Below, in pieces: positions 34,324-46,699 of a stretch of DNA of 64,000 nt. Source of the DNA: Dromiciops gliroides (Eukaryota > Chordata > Mammalia > Microbiotheria > Microbiotheriidae). Below the pieces are notes generated by a model. That model searched no databases and was not told the origin of the DNA. It worked only from the letters and a program-made list of their open reading frames with translations. How positions within the stretch are numbered: the first letter of the stretch is position 1; every line of letters begins with the position of its first letter. The position numbers and the translations under genes were made by a program. Location: assembly GCF_019393635.1 (NCBI RefSeq), contig NC_057861.1:543130211-543194210 (forward strand), in the 5' to 3' direction.

Positions 34324-34560
34324 TGGGGGAGGGGATGGAGCAATGGAGGTTAAGTGACTTGCCCAGGGTCACACAGCTAGTAAGTGTCAAGTGTCTGAGG
34401 CCGGATTTGAACTCAGGTACTCCTGAATCCAGGGCCAGTGCTTTATCCACTGTGCCATCTAGCCGCCCCAAAGGTAGCGAAACCTCTCCGTCGGGGAACT
34501 GAACCCTGGCTTCCCATGTAACTGGGCCGGGATACTGACCACTATACTAAGGAGGAGGGA
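34324..34560 (-). mobile_element. Composite retroposon: pre-tRNA-Asp + WSINE1 + poly(A)
   Basis: On the minus strand the insert runs leader, tRNA-Asp-like sequence, 14-base trailer, WSINE1 body (about 34325..34470) and a short A tail. Identical 15-bp duplications (tggtccagctttttt) lie at 34309..34323 and 34561..34575. The minus-strand target reads TT/AAAAAA, the usual L1 endonuclease site. One retroposition event therefore inserted both parts. Confidence 0.82.
34484..34556 (-). pseudogene. tRNA-Asp pseudogene, 5' part of a tRNA/SINE chimera
   Basis: The minus strand reads TCCTCCTTAGTATAGTGG then TCAGTATCCC, near-identical to the 5' half of eukaryotic tRNA-Asp, and ends GGGTTCAGTTCCCCGACGG then AGAG like its T arm and acceptor. 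The A box (TAGTATAGTGG) is intact and the B box is nearly so. The anticodon arm is altered and one base longer, so the anticodon is lost. Four bases (TCCC) precede the mature 5' end, as in a Pol III leader. The trailer runs straight into a WSINE1 copy without a T4 terminator, and one pair of target-site duplications surrounds both. Confidence 0.85.
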
Positions 34561-34989
34561 TGGTCCAGCTTTTTTAACCCACCCACACTCTGCTGGAGGG
34601 GAGAGGAGTAAGAGTTCATCTAAAAGTCATCCCAAATAATGTCTATGAAAACATCAACAGAAAAAGATGTCATATGTTAATTTGTTCACAAAATTGCAGA
34701 ACAAAATCAAGAAGTACTTTTAAGTTCAAGAGTGTTAAGTTTGGTATGAATAAAAATTACTCATCACATATAGGAAGTATTAGTGCACAGTTCTGACCCA
34801 GGGAAGAGAAAAAGTTGAGAAGTCATAGCCTTGGTCTCTTATTACTACCTGTATTGCCTGAAAATATACAATATAGAATTGATAATCACAGATACCGGAG
34901 TCAAAATGAGTAACTAGAAAAAACTAGGATATGTGGGTATATGACTTGGTCATGTCATTAATCTGCTCCAAATCCTCAGTATTACCAGG

Positions 34990-35590
34990 GTTAGAAGAAA
35001 ATGACCCAGTTGTATAAAAATATTTATAGCAGCATTTTTTGTAGTTGCAAAGGGAATGACCACCAATAGGGGAAAAGCTGAACAAATTATGGCATATAAA
35101 TGTAATGGAATATTTTTGTGCTATATGAAATTATGAAAAGGAGGGTTGCAAAGAAATCTGGAAAGATTTGTATGGACTGACAGGTATAAGTTAGCAGAAC
35201 CAGAACCAGAAGTACAATTTAAACAATAACATTCTTTTTTTTTTTTTTTTAAAGTGAGGCAATTGGGGTTAAGTGACTTGCCCAGGGTCACACAGCTAGT
35301 AAGTGTTAAGTGTCTGAGGCCAGATTTGAACTCAGGTACTCCTGACTCCAAGGGCCAGTGCTCTATCCACTGCGCCATCTAGCTGCCCCTAAACAATAAC
35401 ATTCTAAAGACAAAGAACTTTGAATGACTTAAGAACTGATAAACATGACCAACCATGATTCCAGAAGACCAATGTTGAAGCATGATACCCACCCTCCTGA
35501 GAGGTGAGAGCTTCGCAGTACAGAATGAGACAGATATTTTCTAGATGTGGCCAAAGCTAGAATTTTTTTAAAATAACGAATGTTTGTTTT
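34990..35590 (+). mobile_element. L1 3' fragment split by a SINE
   Basis: 'atatttatagcagcattttt', 'gctgaacaaattatggcata', 'gtgctatatgaaattatgaa' and 'ccatgattccagaagaccaa' are L1 ORF2-end and 3' UTR sequence. Confidence 0.75.
35236..35390 (-). mobile_element. WSINE1-type SINE inserted in L1
   Basis: Full antisense copy. Duplications aaacaataacattct lie at 35221..35235 and 35391..35405. Confidence 0.95.
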
Positions 35591-35740
35591 TGTTTTTGTT
35601 TTTGTTGGAGGGGCAATGAGGGTTAAGTGACTTGCCCAGAGTCACACAGCTAGTAAGTGTCAAGTGTCTGAGGCTGGATTTGGACTCAGGTACTCCTGAA
35701 TCCAGGGCTGGTGCTCTATCAACTGTGCCACCTAGCTGCC
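35583..35740 (-). mobile_element. WSINE1-type SINE
   Basis: Full antisense copy with a (TTTTTG)n tail. Confidence 0.9.
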
Positions 35741-35924
35741 CTATTACATATATTTGTAATAGGGGTTTGTTTGAAGTTTTCCACCCAAAATGGGAAGAAT
35801 GGGCCAGAGAAAAAAATAATTTTTTGTTAGTTGAAAAACATAAAATTCAATTAAAAAATCTTCAGTTTCCCTATAGCCTCCTTAGTAAAAAATTACTTTA
35901 CCTAGCATAAGTGATATAATCTAA

Positions 35925-36190
35925 CTCTGGCTTTGTTACTGTGAATCAGTCATGTCCAACTCTTTGTGGCCTCAATTGGGGTTTTCTTGGCAAAGATGAC
36001 ACTGGAAAGGTTTGCTATTTCCTTTGTCCACCTCATTTTACAGATGAGAAAACTGAGGCAAACAGGGTTAAGTAACTTGCCCAGGGTCATACAGCTGGTA
36101 AGTGTTTGAGGCTGGATTTGAACTCAGGAAGATGATAAGTCTTCCTGACTTCAGGTTCAGGCACTCTATCCACCAAATCTAGCTGCCCAA
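35925..36190 (-). mobile_element. MAR1-type SINE with RTE tail
   Basis: Antisense copy: 'cagtcatgtccaactctttg', 'ggggttttcttggcaaagat', then tRNA-like head ending ctagctgccc. The 3' end is RTE/BovB-like. Confidence 0.8.
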
Positions 36191-36645
36191 CTCTGGCCTT
36201 GCCTTCCATAAAACAATTCAATTCACACTACACTCCAGTCAACCTGAACAACTCTCCCAAATTCATACATTTTTACACTTGAATAACTGTACTAAGATAG
36301 GAATAGAAGCTATATTATATTCCTTCCCATCCTTTAAGACCCAAACCAAATGCCACCTCCTCTAAGAAACTTTCCCTAATTCTCCTCTCCACCCACAAAC
36401 CCCAACTTGGTAAAAACCTCCCTTGGACTTCGATAGCATTTTATTTTCTATAATTCACTTATATAATATTGTACTTACTTCTATTGGTATCTTATCTCTA
36501 CTAAACTATAACCTCCTAAAGGCCAAGGCCATGACTTCTCAACTTTGCATCTTCCCAGAGCATAGAACTATGCTCTGGTACTTAATATTTTTTTTGTTGA
36601 TTGGGGGTTTTATTTCCCAAATTTTATAACAACCTTAAGGAGAAC
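36191..36645 (+). mobile_element. L2 3' end
   Basis: 'aagacccaaaccaaatgcca', 'cctcctctaagaaactttcc' and 'gaactatgctctggtactta' are L2 terminal landmarks. Confidence 0.7.
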
Positions 36646-36731
36646 AAAATATCCCCCCACAAACATGGTAATGTCCCTGTTAGAGCCCGACTACATAGCA
36701 ATGGAAAATTTCATATTAACTGTCTACTTCT

Positions 36732-36877
36732 TTTTTTTTTTTTGCGGGGCAATGGGGCTAAGTGACTTGCCCAGGGTCACACAGCTAGTAAGTGTCAAGT
36801 GTCTGAGGCCAGATTTGAACTCAGGTCCTCCTGAATCCAGGGCCGGTGCTTTATCCACTGCGCCACCTAGCCGCCCC
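36732..36877 (-). mobile_element. WSINE1-type SINE
   Basis: Full antisense copy. Duplications taactgtctacttct lie at 36717..36731 and 36878..36892. Confidence 0.95.
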
Positions 36878-36924
36878 TAACTGTCTACTTCTTATTATGT
36901 TCTGTTTCTAACACCTTACCTTCA

Positions 36925-37192
36925 TTAAGTCATTCAGTCAATAAGCATTTATTAAGTGCCTACCATATACCAGTGACTATGATAAACACTGGAGACATTT
37001 TCTGCTATCAAAGAGCTCACAGTCTAAGAGAGGTGACAATATGCAAACAACTATATTTGTACCAGATATATATATATATATATAGAATAAATTAGAGATC
37101 TTCAACAGAATGAAAAAACTAGTATAAAGGGGGATTGGGAAAAGCTGCTTATAGAAGGAAGGTAGGATTTTAATTTGGAATTAAAAGAAGCT
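36925..37192 (+). repeat. Old interspersed repeat, 'ttaagtgcctaccatatacc' family
   Basis: It shares order with 15812, 48310 and 56260: 'agcatttattaagtgcctac', 'atcaaagagctcacagtcta' and 'gggaaaagctgcttatagaa'. A TA run lies at about 37068-37083. Class uncertain. Confidence 0.5.
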
Positions 37193-37356
37193 GGGGCAGC
37201 TAGGTGGCGCAGTGGATAAAGCACTGGCCCTGGATTCAGGAGGACCTGAGTTCAAATCCAGCCTCAGATACTTGACACTTAATAGCTGTGTAGGGCAAGT
37301 CACTTAACCCCAATTGCCTCACTTAAAAAAAAAAGAAAGAAAGAAAAAAGAAAAGA
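37193..37356 (+). mobile_element. WSINE1-type SINE
   Basis: Sense copy with a small deletion near 'gctgtgtagggcaagtcac' and an A/G-rich tail. Confidence 0.88.
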
Positions 37357-37365
37357 AGCCAGGAA

Positions 37366-37466
37366 GGGGGCAGCTAAGTGGTGCAGTAGATAAAGCACTG
37401 GCACTGGGTTCAGGAAGGCCTGAGTTCAAATCTGACCCTGGGCAAGTCACTTAACCCCAACTGCCT

Positions 37467-37469
<3 letters not shown>
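37366..37469 (+). mobile_element. WSINE1-type SINE, internally deleted
   Basis: The head runs to 'gagttcaaatct' and then joins 'gaccctgggcaagtcactta'. About 35 bases of the middle are missing. The tail has become a (GA)n tract. Confidence 0.85.

Positions 37470-37523
<54 letters not shown>
37470..37523. repeat. (GA)n microsatellite
   Basis: About 26 GA units directly follow the SINE tail, so the tract probably grew from it. Confidence 0.95.
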
Positions 37524-37525
<2 letters not shown>

Positions 37526-37548
37526 CAGAAATTAGAGTCACCTATTGT

Positions 37549-37701
37549 GGTTTTGGGGGTTTTTTTATAGGGCAATGAGGGTTAAGTGACTTGCCCAGGG
37601 TCACACAGCTAGTAAGTGTCAAGTATCTGAGGCTGGATTTGAATTCAGGTACTCCTGAATCCAGGGCCAGTGCTTTATCCACTGCACTACCTAGCTGCCC
37701 C
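37549..37701 (-). mobile_element. WSINE1-type SINE
   Basis: Full antisense copy. Duplications tagagtcacctattgt lie at 37533..37548 and 37702..37717. Confidence 0.95.
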
Positions 37702-37779
37702 TAGAGTCACCTATTGTTGAGAGCTTTCTCTAGGAATTTAACCATGAAGCATAGGAAAGATAAAGAATTATAATTATCA

Positions 37780-38560
37780 GGAATGGATATGTGCTTTGAT
37801 TTTGATAGTTTGATATTAACTTTGTGTATTTTATTTAACCTGGTTTTTACTGCCTGTGTTATGCTTATTTTATATTTTGTAGTCACTGTGTATGATGTTA
37901 GTAATGTATAGAAATAGTGACAATTTTTGAGGATTAATTTTGTATGCTTATAATTTACTGAAACTATTGTCTCAGAAAATTCTGTTGATTCTCTAAGTAA
38001 ACCATAAAATTAAATACAAAAAGGGAGGGGATCCTTTCTTGTGTCATTCAAGGAATCTTGCTTGATTTTTAAAAATATGCATGGGAGGCACCTTATTGGA
38101 AGGCAGTTTTAAAGGAGGCATTTCACTTTACTGAATCAAATTATTTTGGGTGGTAACAAACCAGTGCAGTGATATCTTGAATCCTTCACTAGTTTCAGAA
38201 AATTATGTGACTGTAAAGATGCTGCCTACCAATGAGTATCCTTTACTTTACAAAAACTGCCTGTTCCCTTCATATACCATTAGGGATACCCTTGATGTAC
38301 ACGCAGATTATGCTCAAAGATACAGAAAAGGAAAGATGAGCATCTATGTTTGTAACTATTTGCTCCATCTCCTTTTTAAAATAAAAAACATAAGTGTTTT
38401 TCCCTGAGCATTTTATATTCTCCCATTTTTCAAATATTTTGAGAATTAATCCCTCTCATAACCCTAAAAAGTGTTGCCACCAGGATAGATCATCTCTGTG
38501 AATATATGATAGGATCCAGCAGTTCTAATTATCTGTTTACTTTAGAATGTAGTCACTCAT
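37780..38560. other. Unassigned, probable old LINE remnant
   Basis: T-rich sequence that may be antisense L1 or RTE. No firm landmark is seen. Confidence 0.3.
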
Positions 38561-38599
38561 ACAAGCAATTCAAGTACTACATTAGAATTAATAAGTAGG

Positions 38600-39760
38600 G
38601 ATGAAAAAAGTATGAGAAAAGGCATAGCAATCTTGCTAGAAGTTTTTCATTTTGCATCTATTCTCTTAGAAGTTTCATTCTAAATTAAACTGAGTTTCTC
38701 ACAAGCTTTCTATAAACTTGCTTTTGCCTTCACTGCTTCTCTAGGTTGCTGCTTCTCTATCATCATCATTCTCAAAATTTTAAAAAGTAGTTTATATTAA
38801 AGTGTTGTCTTTGATTACAAGGAAATGAGATATTTGTTGGCATGGTTCCTTGCCCTTGCTTTTGTGACAGCTGATTTACACCAATTAAACTTTCACAAGA
38901 AATGACTAATCAAAATTGATGTTTGTTCCTTTATCTTCCATTTTTCAGTATCAGCAGTTTATTTAGACAGTTCAGGTAAGGTTTTCTTTGAAAATTACAT
39001 TAATCTTATCCTTATCGCCTTTTCCCCCTAATTTGATATTGATTCTGACCTTTCATTTAAAAAACCAATGATTTCACTATACAATGGCAGCATATAATGT
39101 CAATCAATTCAGAATTTACTCCCCTGTTAACTAGTTACTCTGCTAGTAAAGATAGCAAATTAGTTGGGGGGGTTTTGGTGATAGTGTTTCAAGCACCCAA
39201 ATTATGTCACTTCCCAACTTTCTTCTTGAAAAAAAAGCATCCGATTTTTAGTTATAAAACTGCTCTAGCATCTACATGCCTTTGCACCCTCATTTCTTAA
39301 TCCTGAGTCATATATTCCAACATATTTTTCAACACCCTTCTCTATGCTAGACTTTTGATTAAAATCACTGAGAATTAAGGTTGATTTTATTTAGAGTCTT
39401 AGAAAGTTCTTTCTAAACCTATTCTACCTTTTTATTGTCTGCAAGAGGTATTGGTGCATAAGATACCATTATTTTCATGGTAGTACTTTTGCAAATGCCC
39501 ATGAGCCTTGCAATACAAAATGACCAAATATTTCATGATTCTTCTTATTGCCAGCTCCACCAATTCTTATATTTATCCCTCCAAGGAGAAACCTTCCATT
39601 TAGCTCTAATTAATAAGATATAAATGTGTACATTCTGAAACAAACTCTGATTTCACTTATAGTGAGAATTTTATTATTGATATAATTCAATGTCAATCTA
39701 GTATATCATTTCATTGGTAATAAGTCATGGACCTTACATTCAGGGTGAGTTAAATTAATG
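38600..39760 (-). mobile_element. RTE LINE remnant (endonuclease region), inverted
   Basis: In the minus-strand frames near 39290-39480 I read MKIMVSYAPISLADNKKVE and, after a short gap, SDFNQKSSIEKGVEKYVGIY then DSGLRNEG. These match the RTE/BovB endonuclease order 'YAPT', 'GDFNAKVG', 'EKYVGKYGLGxRNERG'. Several stops show decay. The MAR1 SINEs of this window carry an RTE-like tail, so an RTE partner is expected in the genome. Confidence 0.55.
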
Positions 39761-40008
39761 TGTATAAAGACTTTATAAACTGAGATTTCCAACAACCCCC
39801 AACTACTTTTCTTCAGTTCTGCACTATGTTTTAGTAAAGGGAACAACACATTACTAAGGATCATTTTGTATTTTTGGTTTCATGGTTTGTAATAGCCAAA
39901 ATTTTTACCACCTCCTGACCTCAATGATGAGCTTCACCTTAACTAAGCTGGTCTGTGGAAAACTACTTAGAGAAATCATCCTCAAAACCTTTATAAAATG
40001 TCAGAACC

Positions 40009-40172
40009 GGGGCGGCTAGGTGGCGCAGTGGATAGAGCACCGGCCCTGGATTCAGGAGGAACTGAGTTCAAATCCAGCCTCAGACACTTAACAATTACTA
40101 GCTGTGTGACCCTAGGCAAGTCACTTAACCCCAATTGCCTCACCAAAAAACCAAACAAACAAACAAACAAAC
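40009..40172 (+). mobile_element. WSINE1-type SINE
   Basis: Full sense copy (head ggggcggctaggtgg) with a (CAAA)n tail. Duplications aaaatgtcagaacc lie at 39995..40008 and 40173..40186. Confidence 0.95.
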
Positions 40173-40228
40173 AAAATGTCAGAACCTTCCATAGTTTATA
40201 CTCTGCTGATATATCCTTTAAGAAACCA

Positions 40229-40750
40229 GGGCGATGTTGTGGTATATGAATGTAATGTAATAGTACTGTGTTATAAGAAACGATAAGCAAGCAGATTTCA
40301 GAAAAACCTGGAAAGATTTCCATAAACTGATTCAACAAAGCGAAATGAGCAGAATCATGAGAACACTGCACACAGTAACAGCAACACTGTACATTAATCA
40401 GCTATAAATGACTTAGCTCTTCTCAGCAATACAATGATCCAAGACTAAGGACTCATGACAGAATATGCTATCCACCTCCAGATAAAGAACTGATGGAGTC
40501 TGAATTCAGATCAAAGCATATTATTTTTTATTTCTTTTGGGGGGAGGTGGATTTTTCCTTTTGGTCAGTTTCTTTTACAACATGACTAACATGGAAATCT
40601 TTTACATGATTGTACATATATAACCTATATTAAATTCCTTACCATTTTAGGAAGGGGGAGAGAAGGAAAAAAATTTGGAACTCTAAAATGAATGTTAAAA
40701 ATTGTCTTTACATGCAATTGAAAAAAATAAAATACTATTTTTTAAAAAGG
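40229..40750 (+). mobile_element. 5'-truncated L1 3' end
   Basis: 'gttgtggtatatgaatgtaa', 'agcgaaatgagcagaatcat', 'gatccaagactaaggactca' and the 3' UTR with 'caacatgactaacatggaaa' end in an A-rich tail. Possible duplications agaaaccagg / agaaaccaagg lie at 40221 and 40762. Confidence 0.8.
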
Positions 40751-40960
40751 GGAGGGAGGGAAGAAACCAAGGTGACCCACACCACAATTAAGTATCAAAG
40801 TAGAGCTCAAGTCAATAATAAGGGATTAATTTGTGGAATGGATCGTAATCTGCTTTCCAAATTTGCTATGTTTCTGAATTCCATCTCCAAACTAGAAGGA
40901 TATCTGAGTACCTACCTCATGGGGTTGATATAAAGATCAAATAAGTGTCATAGGAATATT

Positions 40961-41160
40961 TGGGTAGCATGGTGTAGTAGAGAAAGTGCTACATTTGAAG
41001 TCAGAACATCTAAGTCCAAACCCAAGTTCTGCCACTTAAGACCTGTTTGATTTTGGGAAACCATTTACCCTCCCTAGGCCTCAGTTTCTTCATCAATAAA
41101 ATGAGGGGATTAGACTAAAATTACCTTTAAGATTAATTTTCAGATATACATCTATGATCC
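40961..41160 (+). mobile_element. MIR-type SINE
   Basis: 'gtagagaaagtgctacattt', 'ttctgccacttaagacctgt', 'ctaggcctcagtttcttcat' and 'aaaatgaggggattagacta' are MIR landmarks. Confidence 0.72.
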
Positions 41161-41404
41161 CCTATTCTGTGCCCTAAACAGCAAAGAAAGTTTCTAAGAG
41201 ACCTAACAACGTCCTACAGGATTCTCAACTTCTCCATCCTAATATCAAATTATGTCACTAAAATTCTATGCAAAAAATCACAAAAATCATCAACTCACCT
41301 CTGTCCTTTGTTCCACTGATCTGATCAGTTTCCAAATCATTCCATTTCCAACTTCTATATTTATTCCCTTGACTGCTGCCTCAGTCTAAGCATGTCATTG
41401 CTCA

Positions 41405-41545
41405 ACAGACTCCATAAATTCCTAGGATGGCACAGCTAGAGGGTACCTTACAAACAATCTGATAGTCAACTCATCTAATTTTATAGATGAGAAAACTCAG
41501 AAGATTAAGTGGGCTGCCCATGATCAACAGTTAGCGGCAGTGCCT
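41405..41545 (-). mobile_element. MIR-superfamily SINE fragment
   Basis: 'ctaattttatagatgagaaa', 'actcagaagattaagtgggc' and 'tgcccatgatcaacagttag' resemble an antisense MIR. Confidence 0.5.
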
Positions 41546-41559
41546 CCATGCCTTACTGG

Positions 41560-42010
41560 AAGGATACAAAATATTCAAAAAGCACATATTAAGTAATACA
41601 AATTCATTTCAAAAGGGAAAGAGTGCTAGTAAGGAAGAATTAGGAAAAGTCTTATGTAAGGATTGGCACCTGAATTATGCTTTAAAGAAAGCCAAAGATT
41701 CTATGAGGCAGGAATACATTCCAGACATGAGGGATCACTTGTGCATAGACAAGGGGGAGGGAGATGGAATGTCTAGTATGGGACACAGATAGCAGGCCAA
41801 ATTGGAACAGAGATTGCACTAAGGGAAATAATAAAATAAATCTAGAAATATAAGCAGGAGCAAGTTTGTGGGGGCTTTTAAATGTAAGTTTGCATTTTCA
41901 GAGGCAACACAAAGGCACTGAAGATTTTTGAGTAGGGGAGTGAAAGAAATGTTCAGATCTATGTTTTAGGAATATCAATGAAGGTACTAGCAAGGCAACA
42001 TTAGATTTCC
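41560..42010 (+). repeat. Old interspersed repeat, same family as 56260
   Basis: 'gaggcaggaatacattccag', 'gtgggggcttttaaatgtaa' and 'tttttgagtaggggagtgaa' then 'agaaatgttcag' follow the later part of the same mammal-wide repeat type. Class uncertain. Confidence 0.45.
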
Positions 42011-42829
42011 TAATTAATAAAATCAGGATATTAAGATTATCTCGAAAGAAATTTCCAGTTCTAATGGGAATACTCAGGAACTGGGGAGAGAAAAGAAGGG
42101 CTGTCTTTCTTGCCCTGATTACCTTATTTCAGGCTACAACTCACATTTCTGTAGTAGGCTGGTAGTCTGAGCATTAAACACCAAGAGGTTAAATGATTTG
42201 GGGATCATAGCGTCAACAATAACATTCAAATGGATCTCATCAATTCAGGAATTCCCTCCAAAGACGCAGACCACAACCATTCCACACTTGCCCATTCTAT
42301 ATGATTCTTGTCAATGTTGACCCACAGCTTTGCCACAAGCCATATAACCAATGTACTAAAAGCCTTCCTCTTAACATCACCAGGGCACATATAGGGCACA
42401 CTGGCTGTCCACCCATCATCTTTTCCTTTTATACAAGTTGCTTGTTGATATCTTTTACTTTTGTTGTTCTTCAGATTTCCTTACTGGTTATACGTTGCAG
42501 CTTGCTCATATCCACTATTGTCCTCTGTGTGATACTCATCTTTAGTTTTTCAGAGGCAGAAGTGTTTAATGTCAGTTAGCATCAAAAAGAAGGGCCTTTG
42601 CTATCATGGGAAGCTTGGGGTCAGTAAAAGAGCTTTGCAATTTTATCTATTTAATAGCAAGAACAGCTAATGTACATATTGTGCCTAGACAAATGGAATT
42701 AGTGATCTTTTGGTAAGTTTTTATCTTTTTTAATTACTCACTTTTGATTCCTTTAATGGTAGGGAGGAGGGAAAATGAGATGCAGGGTGAAGAGGCATAA
42801 ATAATCCAAAAAACATTTTCAGCCATGAA

Positions 42830-43165
42830 ATAAAACTACTGTGCCAGTGTTATCATCCAGAAGTGAGGGAAACAATCCAAGAACAGAGAAAGAACTGATG
42901 GTACCTGAATACAAATGGAAGTATATTTTGTATTTGCTGTTAGTTCCTTTTTCTAAAGTTTTTTTGTCTGCTATGTTTTGCATGACTACACATGTATAAC
43001 TTATATTGAATTGTTTGACTTCTTAAGGGGGGGATAGGGAGGAAGGATGAGAATTTCGAACACAAAGTTTTAAATATCGATGCTACGATTTGTTTTTACA
43101 TGTAAGGTCGGGGAAAAGTCTAAATTAATTAGTTAATTTTAAAAAAAAGAAGCGAGAGAAAGAAC
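42830..43165 (+). mobile_element. L1 3' UTR fragment
   Basis: 'agaaagaactgatggtacct', 'tgcatgactacacatgtata' and 'acttatattgaattgtttga' with an A-rich end are the L1 3' UTR. Confidence 0.68.
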
Positions 43166-43169
43166 TGTT

Positions 43170-44575
43170 TCTCTTTTTCATACAAATAAAGGCTTCTCCA
43201 TGATTAATCCTGAGTAATTTGGATGAATAATCTTCAACAAATGATCCCCTAAAAATGGAAAATTTTGCCTAAATAAGTATTGTATTTAAATGCAGCATTT
43301 TATACAGTCGTAGACCTCTAGAGTAACATTTGAATATTTCTTTCTTAGGACACCTTTAGTTTCTGAGACCGTTGCTTAGATGGGTAACTCTACCTATGCC
43401 TTGATATCAAGCCTGAGATCCTTTTTCCTTTGTTTTGAAGTTCTTACAACTTTCATTATTTTCTGTAGATAGTTCAACCTCTCCACTGCTCCCAGAGTCA
43501 CTCCCTCAAGTCTTGTTGCTCTACTCCTCCCACTTGGAACTTCCAAAAGCAATTCAAAATGTATCTGCAATATTCTCCCTCACCTAGCCTACCCAAATCA
43601 AGAAAGACTGATCAGAGAAGAAATGGCTTCTTCTACGCACCCTACCCTTGACTTATGATATAAATTAGCCCTTTTCCAGTCATGTAGTAATATTTTGGTT
43701 CTGCTGACCACTCTCTTTCCTATACCCATGCATTCACATCAGTTGACTTCTTATATTGCAAGCTTTTAGAATACAAACTTTACTTATGCTGTTGTTTCAA
43801 CAAGGTCAAGTGCGATGATGAAATAGGAAATTTTCGTCTGTGAATCCATCATCAAAACATAACAATTTCTTGCCTTTTTGTATTTTGGAAATAGTTAAGC
43901 TGACCTACCTGTTTAACCAAGAAAAAAAAAATCAAGTAAGCACAGTATTACATACATTCCCATACTAGGAAATGAAAAGTAATATTTCTAGTATAAAGCA
44001 CAGTTATTTTTAGAATTAATTAATGGGGTTTTCTTTCCTGGTTTCTTGTTATCATGAAAAATCACAAGTCATGTAAGTTTATAAGTTCCAAAAAAAAGTC
44101 TCCCTAGCTAGGTAGCTAACTGCTAAATATATGGCCTATTGAATGCCATGGTAGCACAACATGAAAGAACACTCATTGTTTTCTGCCCTAAAGTGATGCA
44201 TAATATTGTTGAGCAACATTGTTGCTCTGTTAAGAGAACTACTCCACTACACCTCTGTAGCAATTTAATATCATTGAGTTATGAATGCCAATTTACCTAT
44301 ATTGATATCAGTAAGGTACAATCAAACAAAATCAAATTGGAGCTGATGATTTTAATTTAGGTTAACATCTAATACAAAGAACCTAAGAAGAATCTGAGAA
44401 ATATTAATGTAGTTAAGAAATGAAAATTCATGACTGAGTGAAATTTCCCTCCCTTTCTCCATAGCTATGATACATGAAAAATGTTTTGAGACAAAGCAAG
44501 TATCTAAATGAAGCCATTAATCATCACTGTTTTAAAAAACAGACATAAAACCTGAAAAACATGTATTACACCTGC
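43170..44575. other. First-intron sequence without recognised element
   Basis: Mostly AT-rich sequence. No exon, RNA gene or repeat is firmly recognised. Confidence 0.3.
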
Positions 44576-44579
44576 TTTT

Positions 44580-44700
44580 AAAAAGCAGTGGACAAGTTAC
44601 TTCTCTGGGCCTCTGTTTCTTCTGTCAACCAGAGGTTTGGCCTAGATTTCTCAGGTACCTGCTAAGTCTAATGGCCTTTTATGATTTTAACCCAACAACA
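44580..44700 (+). mobile_element. MIR fragment
   Basis: 'gtggacaagttacttctctg', 'ggcctctgtttcttctgtca' and 'ggcctagatttctcaggtac' are MIR core and 3' parts. Confidence 0.55.
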
Positions 44701-45599
44701 AGTAAATTATTGGGCCAGTTAGCAAAAACAACCATGAAACATGCTCAATCAATTTGGACCCTGAAATAAGTCAATCAGTTTTATCTGAATTTTCCTGGGC
44801 TCTCTTTCAGAGTTTTCTTTGAATTCCTCAAAAGCTAATGACCCTGACAGACACTTTATAACTAGAAGGGTTCAAACAGTAAAAAAAAATGACAGTCAAG
44901 TACAGCTAAATCAAAAAGAAAAAAAAACACAAAACATAACGAATGCCCAATTAAACTTATCACTACCTAGCACCATAGCCTATAGTATTACTCAAAATTT
45001 CAGCATTCAGCTTAAGGAAACAACTAAAATATCACAACTACTCCCTGATTTTAAAAGATACCGCCACTTGAAATCCTTATGATACAAACTAGGAAGGGGA
45101 TTCATTCATTCTCAACCTTATAACAACTTTCTTTCTGAGCAGAATGAAATTGAGAAACAGTTCTTTCCCTCACCTCTGGTTAACTCTAGGACAGTAGGTT
45201 TATTTCACGACTGAAAATGTCTTTTGGATTATTTTTGCCTTTCACCCTGCATCTCATTTTCCCTCCTCTCTACTACCAAAAGAATAAAAGGGAGTAACTG
45301 AAAGGGATTAAAAATTTGCCCAAGCAACAATAACTCCATTTGTCTAGATAACTTTTTCGCCCATGAAGCCTCCCAAGTACTTCTGTCCTCACTATTTTCC
45401 AATCTAGAATTTAATTACATATTAACTCGCGTTGTTTTTATATAGCTTTATGAGAGTTACATCAAAGCATGAAGACAAGCTATTCCACTTGTGTAGCCCC
45501 ATAATGCCTTAACAGGGTGCTCAGATGGGTTCTGGTAGTGAGGCTGTCATCATTTGAGAAAAGAAAGAGGGTAAGGGAATAACAGACGTTTTACTAATT

Positions 45600-45600
<1 letters not shown>
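44701..45600. other. First-intron sequence next to exon 1
   Basis: No element is recognised up to the CpG island. Confidence 0.3.
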
Positions 45601-46690
<1,090 letters not shown>

Positions 46691-46699
46691 TCCTGGCTT

